Assembly (NCBI RefSeq): GCF_900111455.1
Contig: NZ_FOIE01000001.1
Location: 632,376 to 696,375, forward strand
Origin: Geodermatophilus poikilotrophus
GTDB lineage: Bacteria; Actinomycetota; Actinomycetes; Mycobacteriales; Geodermatophilaceae
Reading direction: 5' to 3'
DNA: 64,000 nucleotides
Positions within the stretch are counted from its first letter, which is position 1. The number at the start of each line of letters is the position of its first letter. The notes beneath the pieces were generated by a model, which saw nothing but the letters and a program-made list of their open reading frames with translations, was not told where the DNA came from and searched no databases. Below, piece after piece: positions 59,181-64,000 of the stretch. The position numbers were made by a program, and so were the translations under genes.

Positions 59181-60152
59181 GTGGACACGGCGCTTCCGCA
59201 CGGGGTCGTCCCCGCGCCTGGCCCGCGCTACGTGCACGACGCGCTGTTCTTCTCCTCCCCTGACGAGCTGGCCGCCGCGACGGTTCCCTTCGTGCAGCAG
59301 GGTCTGGCTGCCGGGGACGCCGTCGTCGTCACCGCCTCCCCCGCCACCGCCGACGTCGTCCGGACGGCCGTGGACGACGACCGGGTCAGGGTCCTGGCAT
59401 GGGTCGAGGCCTACGCCCGGCGCACGCCCGCGGCGGTCACCGCGTTCCGACGGCTGGCCGACGAGCTCACCGCCACCGGCGCGCGTCGCGTCCGGGTGCT
59501 CGGCGAGACCGACTTCGGGCGGACCGAGCGCGAGCAGCTGGAGTGGCAGCGCTACGAGGCCGTGGTGAACCACGCCCTCGCCGACCGGCCGCTGTGGGGA
59601 CTGTGCCTCTTCGACACCACGCGGCTGCCCGACCAGGTGCTGGAGTCCGTCGCCCGCACCCACCCGACCGTCGTGACCGGCTCCGCGCGCACGCCGAACC
59701 CCCGATTCGTCGACCCCGCGGAGTACCTGCGCGGCCTCCCGGTGCCGGTGGAACCGCTGCAGGCGGCGGCCCCGCGGCTGGCGGTGGACGAGGTCGCCGA
59801 CCCGATCGCGCTGCGGCACGCCGTCGCCTCCGCGCTGGCCGACACCGGTGGGCCGCGCGACGTGGTCGAGGACTTCCTGCTCGCGGTCGACGAGACCACC
59901 TCCAACGCCGTCCGGCACGGGAGGCCGCCGCTGGGTCTGCGGCTGTGGACGTCGGCCGAGCGGCTGGTGTGCACCGTCACCGACCACGGGCCGGGGATGG
60001 ACGACCCGTTCGCCGGCTACGGCCCGGCGCACGGCGACGACCTCTCGCGCGGCGGCATGGGCGTGTGGCTGGCCCGCCAGCTGTGCGACCACGTCGACAT
60101 CAGCTCCGGCCCGGACGGCGTCACGGTCCGGTTGACGACCGCGCTGCGCTGA
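59181..60152 (+). CDS. MEDS-domain / HATPase anti-sigma-type sensor
   Basis: A 323-residue cytosolic protein. Residues 1-180 match the MEDS sensory domain (HDALFFSSPDELAAATVPFVQQGLAAGDAVVVTASP; RVLGETDFGRTEREQLEWQRYEAVVNHALADRPLWGLCLFDT). Residues about 215-323 are a GHKL/HATPase_c_2 domain with N box LLAVDETTSNAVRHG, G1 TDHGPGMDDP and GGMGVWLARQL. Such fusions act as anti-sigma or sensor kinases for general stress control. GTG start has GAGGGGAC upstream. Confidence 0.86.
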   Translation: MDTALPHGVVPAPGPRYVHDALFFSSPDELAAATVPFVQQGLAAGDAVVVTASPATADVVRTAVDDDRVRVLAWVEAYARRTPAAVTAFRRLADELTATGARRVRVLGETDFGRTEREQLEWQRYEAVVNHALADRPLWGLCLFDTTRLPDQVLESVARTHPTVVTGSARTPNPRFVDPAEYLRGLPVPVEPLQAAAPRLAVDEVADPIALRHAVASALADTGGPRDVVEDFLLAVDETTSNAVRHGRPPLGLRLWTSAERLVCTVTDHGPGMDDPFAGYGPAHGDDLSRGGMGVWLARQLCDHVDISSGPDGVTVRLTTALR

Positions 60153-60175
60153 CCCGCCCCTGGGAGACTGGCCGC

Positions 60176-60445
60176 GTGCACCTGGTCCTGGAGTACGCGC
60201 TGGCCGACGACTACCTACAGCGCCGGGCGGCCCTGCGCGAGGAACACCTGGCGCTCCTGCGGGCAGCCCACGAGCGCGGCGAGCTGCTGATGGCCGGCGC
60301 GCTGCCCGACCCGTACGACCGCGCGCTGCTGGTGTGGACCGCACCCCGCGAGGTGGTCGAGCGCTTCGCCGAGTCCGACCCCTACGTCGTCCAGGGGCTG
60401 GTGACCGGCTGGACCATCCGGCAGTGGGACGTCGTCGTCGGCTGA
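60176..60445 (+). CDS. YciI-family protein
   Basis: An 89-residue single YCII domain. HLVLEYALADDYLQRRAALREEHLALLRAAHERGELLMAGALPDP and ALLVWTAPREVVERFAESDPYVVQGLVTGWTIRQWDVV are complete, including the conserved His-Asp dyad. Function: probable small hydrolase or dehalogenase-like enzyme; family often lies in stress loci. GTG start, 23 bases after the MEDS gene, so likely cotranscribed. Confidence 0.85.
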   Translation: MHLVLEYALADDYLQRRAALREEHLALLRAAHERGELLMAGALPDPYDRALLVWTAPREVVERFAESDPYVVQGLVTGWTIRQWDVVVG

Positions 60446-60486
60446 CCGGGAGCGGGCCGGGCGCTGGGGACGACCCGGTCAGGTGG

Positions 60487-61545
60487 TCATCGGGGCTGCA
60501 CCAGAATCTTGACGTTCTGCTCCTTGTTGTCGATGAGCTCGCGGAAACCCTCCTCGACGATGCCGTCGAGCCCGATCCGCCCGGTGATGAACTGGAACGG
60601 GTCCACCCGGCCGGACGCCACCATGTCGATCGTCGCCGGGTGGTCGTGCGCGTAGGCGAGGCTGCCCAGCACGCTCACCTCGCGGAACACCAGGTCGTTC
60701 ATCGCGACCCGGGCCTCGTGTCCCCAGATCGCGACGTTGACGCAGGTGCCGCCGGCGCGGGTCGAGCGGATGGCCGTCGCGAGCACCTGGTCGACGCCGG
60801 CGCACTCGAAGGTGACGTCGGCGCCGCGGCCCCCGGTGAGCTCGTCGACGGCCGCCACGACGTCGACCGCCCGCGGGTCGAGCACCGTGGCGGCGCCGGC
60901 TCCCGCGGCCTTGTGCTTGCGGGCCTCGGCGGGCTCCACCACGACCACCTGCTCCACGCCGGCGGCGGTCAGGGCGGCGGTGGTGACGAGTCCGATGGGG
61001 CCGGCCCCGAACACCACGGCGGAGTGTCCCGGCCGGGCGCCGGAGAGCCGGACGGCGTGGGCGGCGACGGCGAGCGGCTCGATCAGCGCCCCGACGTCGG
61101 TGCCCAGGTCGCCCAGTGGGTGCACCCACCGCCGCTCGGCGACGACGTACCGCGAGAAGCCCCCGCCGCCGCCGGAGAGCCCCACGAAGCCGAGGGTGCG
61201 GCAGACGTTGTAGCGACCCTGCCGGCAGGCGTCGCAGCGCCCGCAGACGACGTAGGGCTCCACGACCACCCGGTCGCCCAGCCGTACGTCGTCCACCCCG
61301 GGGCCGACCTCCGCCACCACGCCGGCGAACTCGTGGCCGAGGGTCACCGGCATGCCCTCGCCGGTCAGCGGGTGCGGCGCCTCGGCCGTCGGCACGAAGA
61401 TCGGGCCCTCGAGGTACTCGTGCAGGTCGGTGCCGCAGATGCCGCACCACTCCACCTCGACGGCGACCGTCCCCGGGCGCACCTGGGGGTCCGGCACCTC
61501 CTCGACCCGGATGTCGCCGCGACCGTGGAACCGGGCTGCCTTCAT
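60487..61545 (-). CDS. Zinc-dependent 2,3-butanediol-type dehydrogenase
   Basis: A 352-residue MDR-superfamily alcohol dehydrogenase using NAD(H). Catalytic zinc residues are in EWCGICGTDLHEY, TLGHEFAGVV and the structural zinc cysteines in CGRCDACRQGRYNVC. Rossmann motif is VFGAGPIGLVTTAAL. FGAGPIGL and LGSLAYAHDHPATIDMVASGRV match 2,3-butanediol dehydrogenases. ATG has GGAGA upstream. Confidence 0.88.
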   Translation of the reverse strand: MKAARFHGRGDIRVEEVPDPQVRPGTVAVEVEWCGICGTDLHEYLEGPIFVPTAEAPHPLTGEGMPVTLGHEFAGVVAEVGPGVDDVRLGDRVVVEPYVVCGRCDACRQGRYNVCRTLGFVGLSGGGGGFSRYVVAERRWVHPLGDLGTDVGALIEPLAVAAHAVRLSGARPGHSAVVFGAGPIGLVTTAALTAAGVEQVVVVEPAEARKHKAAGAGAATVLDPRAVDVVAAVDELTGGRGADVTFECAGVDQVLATAIRSTRAGGTCVNVAIWGHEARVAMNDLVFREVSVLGSLAYAHDHPATIDMVASGRVDPFQFITGRIGLDGIVEEGFRELIDNKEQNVKILVQPR

Positions 61546-61688
61546 GGCGTCGTCTCCGTCCGTCGGTGGACCTCCGCGCGGGAGGCTGCCGACAGGACAC
61601 CGCGTGACGCCCGCCCCGGGGAGCGTTGCAGCGAGTTGCAGCCGCGGCTCGTCCCCAGGAGGACGGTGGCCACCCTTCACGGTCCCGC

Positions 61689-61707
61689 GCCGCGCCTGCG
61701 AGGCGCG
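61689..61707. terminator. Hairpin downstream of the 61728 gene
   Basis: CCGCGCC (61689-61695) and GGCGCGG (61701-61707) pair around TGCGA. It lies 20 bases downstream of the minus-strand stop at 61728 and before the dehydrogenase, so it can separate the two units. Confidence 0.5.
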
Positions 61708-61727
61708 GGGGGAAGGGTGGTCCTCCC

Positions 61728-62315
61728 TCAGTCGGGCAGCAGCCGCCGCAGGACGCCCTTCGCCGTCGCGCCGGCCCGGTAGGACTGCACCAGCCAGGAG
61801 TTGCACACGATGTTCGCGCCGGCCAGCGCGGGCACCAGGAACTGCGTCACCCGCTGGCGGCTCTGCCACTTCTGGATCTCCGGACTGGTGCCCGCGGTGG
61901 GCAGGGTGGCGTCCTTGACCTCCACCGTCTCCCCGCGCTGCTGGGCCTGCTCGGCCAGCTTGCCGATCTGGGCGCCGCTGTACGCGGCGTAGGCGGTGGC
62001 GCCCGCACCGGCCACGGCCAGCCCGGCCTTGAGCCCGCCGACCGTGCCGAAGCCCTGCTGCAGCGCGATGCGCCGTCCGCCCACCTGGGTCAGCCGGAGC
62101 CCCGCGAGCAGGGTGGCCGCGATGCCACCGAACTGGGCCGGCTGGAAGCGGCTCCACGCCGAGCTGGCCACCCGGATCCGGTCGATGCCCTGGGACAGGT
62201 CGCTGCCGGACTTGTTGACGCCGGCGATGCCCATCACCGCCCCGCCGAACCAGAGGGCCGAGCCGAGGTCGTGCACGGCCTGGGCCACGAAGTGGTTGTC
62301 GGTGTTGCCGGTCAT
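61728..62315 (-). CDS. Conserved hypothetical membrane-associated protein
   Basis: A 195-residue protein with about three or four hydrophobic stretches (SALWFGGAVMGIAGVN; FGGIAATLLAGLRL; LKAGLAVAGAGATAYAAYSG; QFLVPALAGANIVCNSWLV) and charged loops. HFVAQAVHDLGSALWFGGAVMGIAGVNKSGSDL looks conserved in actinobacterial hypotheticals. Function unknown. ATG at 62315 has GGAGG five bases upstream; in-frame codons further upstream are shadow. Confidence 0.72.
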   Translation of the reverse strand: MTGNTDNHFVAQAVHDLGSALWFGGAVMGIAGVNKSGSDLSQGIDRIRVASSAWSRFQPAQFGGIAATLLAGLRLTQVGGRRIALQQGFGTVGGLKAGLAVAGAGATAYAAYSGAQIGKLAEQAQQRGETVEVKDATLPTAGTSPEIQKWQSRQRVTQFLVPALAGANIVCNSWLVQSYRAGATAKGVLRRLLPD

Positions 62316-62504
62316 CTGTTCCTCCGGTGCATCGGGTCTCCCTCTTGAGTGGCCGCCCCTACCCGGGTCCGCGGACCGGTAACGGGCAATGCCGTGACAC
62401 GCCGGAGAAAGCGGCGGGGCGGGTGGGAGCGACTCCGGCGGGGTAGGCGACGTGGCGGCCGCCGTTCGGGCAGTCGGACCGGCCTGAGCCCCGCGGAGAC
62501 CACC

Positions 62505-62717
62505 ATGACGCGCCCAGCCGTTCCCGTGTCCGAGATCGACCGAGGCATCGTCGAGGCGCACCGCGACCTCGGCGCGGCCCGGTCGGCGTTCGCGCAGTCC
62601 CCGAGCGGTGCCGCGATCACCGCCTGCCAGGCGGCGGAGGCGCGGCTCAACGAGCTGCTCGACGTCCGGTTCGACCGCATGACCGCCGCCCGCCCGCCCG
62701 CCGCGTCCGCGGCGTGA
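62505..62717 (+). CDS. Small helical hypothetical protein
   Basis: A 70-residue protein predicted to be a helical hairpin ([23 protein letters not shown], then [23 protein letters not shown]). No family recognised. ATG at 62505 has GCGGAGA seven bases upstream; the frame extends upstream to 62349 only as Arg-rich shadow. Confidence 0.55.
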   Translation: MTRPAVPVSEIDRGIVEAHRDLGAARSAFAQSPSGAAITACQAAEARLNELLDVRFDRMTAARPPAASAA

Positions 62718-62735
62718 CCACTGTCCCGACGGGTG

Positions 62736-62756
62736 CCCGCCCGCGCGCGCGGCGGG
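62736..62756. terminator. GC hairpin after the small hypothetical gene
   Basis: CCCGCC (62736-62741) and GGCGGG (62751-62756) enclose an alternating CG loop, 19 bases after the stop at 62717 and 107 bases before the cold-shock gene. It may terminate the upstream gene or structure the cold-shock leader. Confidence 0.4.
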
Positions 62757-62862
62757 TGGAGGAGGCTGGAGGCTGCGGCCGCGCCTCCCCGAGGGGGCAG
62801 CGGGGCCGGAGGACGGTCGGTGGGACGGGCTCGCCGGCGACGAGCAGTGCAGGAGCAGTTGG

Positions 62863-63783
62863 ATGCCGCAGGGCACGGTGAAGTGGTTCAACGCCGAGAA
62901 GGGGTTCGGGTTCATCGCACCCGACGACGGAGGGCAGGACGTCTTCGTCCACTTCTCCGCGATCGCCGACGAGGGCGGGTTCCGGACCCTCGACGAGGGC
63001 CAGCAGGTGGAGTTCGAGGCCAGCCAGGGCCAGCGCGGGCTGCAGGCGGACTCGGTGCGGCCGGTCGGCGGCGCCCCGCGACGCCAGGACGCCGGGTACG
63101 GCCAGGAGCGTGACCGCGGGCGCGACGACCGCGATCGGGGTCGCGGGCGGGACGACGACCGGGGCCGTGGACGCGACAGCGACCGCGGCCGGTCCTCGTC
63201 GCGGGCCGGGCGCAGCACCGGCACGGTCACCTGGTTCGACAACGACAAGGGCTTCGGGTTCATCCAGCCCGACGAGGACGGCCCGGACGTCTTCGTGCAC
63301 TTCTCGCAGATCGCCGACAGCGGCGGCTACCGGAGCCTCGACGAGGGCCAGCGGGTCGAGTTCGACGTCACCCAGGGCCAGCGCGGGCCGCAGGCCGAGG
63401 ACGTGCGGTCCGCCGAGCGCGGCGGGGGCGGCTCCCGGGACGCCGGCCCGCGGGGCGGGTACCGCGACCGCGACTCCGGCGGGTACCGCGACCGGGACGG
63501 CGGGGGGTACCGCGACGGTGGCCGGGACGCCGGGCGCGGCGGCGGCGGCGCAGGTCGCCGTCCCTCGGGCGGTGGCCGGGCCAACGGCACGGTGAAGTGG
63601 TTCAACGCCGAGAAGGGCTTCGGGTTCATCGAGCCCGACGACGGCGGCCCGGACGTGTTCGTGCACTTCTCGGCCATCTCCGACCGCGGTGGCTTCCGCA
63701 GCCTCGACGAGGGCCAGCGGGTCGAGTTCGAGGCCAGCGAGGGCCAGCGCGGCCGGCAGGCCGACCGGGTCGACCCGGCTTGA
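62863..63783 (+). CDS. Triple cold-shock-domain protein with RG/RD-rich linkers
   Basis: A 306-residue protein with three complete cold-shock domains: residues 1-67, about 118-183 and about 242-306. Each has the RNP1-like KGFGFI and RNP2-like DVFVHFS; the first and third start [15 protein letters not shown] and the second [15 protein letters not shown]. Linkers of about 50-60 residues are rich in Arg, Asp, Gly and Tyr (repeats such as RDRGRGRDD and GGYRDRD). Single-domain Csp proteins are about 67 residues and act as RNA chaperones; a three-domain form could bind longer RNA or several RNAs, and the linkers resemble RGG tracts. ATG has AGGAG eight bases upstream. Confidence 0.92.
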   Translation: MPQGTVKWFNAEKGFGFIAPDDGGQDVFVHFSAIADEGGFRTLDEGQQVEFEASQGQRGLQADSVRPVGGAPRRQDAGYGQERDRGRDDRDRGRGRDDDRGRGRDSDRGRSSSRAGRSTGTVTWFDNDKGFGFIQPDEDGPDVFVHFSQIADSGGYRSLDEGQRVEFDVTQGQRGPQAEDVRSAERGGGGSRDAGPRGGYRDRDSGGYRDRDGGGYRDGGRDAGRGGGGAGRRPSGGGRANGTVKWFNAEKGFGFIEPDDGGPDVFVHFSAISDRGGFRSLDEGQRVEFEASEGQRGRQADRVDPA

Positions 63784-63845
63784 AGAAGGACCCCGTCCTC
63801 CCCACCCCTGGCAAGCTCGGGGCGGTGCCCTGGACGGGGCCTGCG

Positions 63846-63881
63846 CGCCGGCGCCGCGCCCTCCGGGGTGCGGCGCCGGCG
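63846..63881. terminator. Strong hairpin between convergent genes
   Basis: A perfect 12-bp stem, CGCCGGCGCCGC (63846-63857) with GCGGCGCCGGCG (63870-63881), encloses a 12-base loop. It lies between the cold-shock gene and the convergent oxidoreductase gene and can terminate both. Confidence 0.65.
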
Positions 63882-63891
63882 GGCCGGCCTG

Positions 63892-64000
63892 TCACAGCTG
63901 CCGGACGTCGGCCTCCACGGCCTCGAAGGCCTTGCGCGCGGCGATGAGCACCGGGTCCCAGACCGGTGAGAACGGCGGGGCGTAGGAGAGGTCGAGCGAG
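63892..64000 (-). CDS. CoA-disulfide-reductase/NADH-oxidase-like protein, C-terminal end (partial)
   Basis: An open frame enters from the right edge and stops at 63892. The visible 35 residues, ending VEADVRQL and containing DLSYAPPFSPVWDPV, match the C-terminal end of FAD/NAD-dependent CoA-disulfide reductases and NADH oxidases, where the YAPPFS segment is near the dimer interface. The FAD and NAD domains lie outside the window. Confidence 0.72.
   Translation of the reverse strand, partial: SLDLSYAPPFSPVWDPVLIAARKAFEAVEADVRQL

Noticed and set aside
1-64000. CRISPR array, prophage, insertion sequence or tRNA gene
   Set aside because: No regularly spaced repeats, transposase or integrase motifs, or tRNA T-loop signatures were noticed while reading; a computed scan was not possible.

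Overview
The window is chromosomal DNA of a very GC-rich actinobacterium. Third codon positions are almost always G or C, GTG starts are common, and several genes lack a Shine-Dalgarno sequence but carry a TANNNT -10 hexamer a few bases before the start codon. Family-level matches (LigB-type ATP ligase, LysX, DUF6221, DUF6186, LtrA, TMEM175, CtpI-like P-type ATPase, SUV3-like helicase, MEDS/HATPase protein) fit Geodermatophilaceae or a near relative; that placement is inference. No rRNA, tRNA, CRISPR array, insertion sequence, integrase or phage structural gene was seen. The window starts inside a DNA ligase gene and ends inside a CoA-disulfide-reductase-like gene.

Layout. 0-5 kb: ligase end, FAD monooxygenase with an MFS exporter, maltokinase-cap-like protein, LLM flavin monooxygenase. 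5-14.5 kb: DHA2 exporter with a long repetitive tail, DHFR-like protein, DUF6221 protein, two-gene ABC transporter, gamma-glutamyltransferase and a three-gene nitrile hydratase/thiocyanate hydrolase-like operon with a split beta subunit. 14.5-23.8 kb: acyl-CoA synthetase, ferric-reductase-like flavocytochrome with a coupled mini membrane protein, asparaginase/NodB deacetylase/Cys-rich protein operon, second LLM enzyme, ABM protein, Imm5-like protein and a lipoprotein. 23.9-33.3 kb: LysX with the tRNA-synthetase half first, amino-acid permease, ornithine-cyclodeaminase-like enzyme, DUF899 protein, second DHFR-like protein, EamA transporter and divergent XRE-cupin regulator. 33.4-44.7 kb: mostly membrane proteins (NIPA-like DMT, GT-C-like protein, CPBP protease, small membrane proteins, TMEM175, LtrA), hydrolases and a GH13 glucosidase. 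44.8-51.2 kb: small GYDxAH protein, DrrA/DrrB-like exporter fused by overlapping codons to tryptophan 2,3-dioxygenase, YihY protein, HbpS-like protein, TIGR03086 protein and AraC regulator. 51.1-64 kb: giant P-type ATPase, two esterases, frameshifted helicase, MEDS/HATPase protein, YciI protein, zinc alcohol dehydrogenase, small hypotheticals and a triple cold-shock-domain protein.

Connections between genes. Three scattered stress-type genes (two DHFR-like, one DUF899) share a bipartite promoter GCGATGAGT-N16-GTC, suggesting one ECF sigma regulon. The exporter/tryptophan dioxygenase operon has a MerR-type promoter (dyad inside a 19-bp spacer). The XRE-cupin/EamA pair has two related operators placed at the two start codons. 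Strong hairpins sit at several convergent junctions, in two cases spanning both stop codons.

The most unusual items are the inverted LysX architecture, the triple cold-shock protein with RG/RD-rich linkers, the ECF-type promoter set, and the MerR-type promoter in front of an ABC exporter coupled to kynA.
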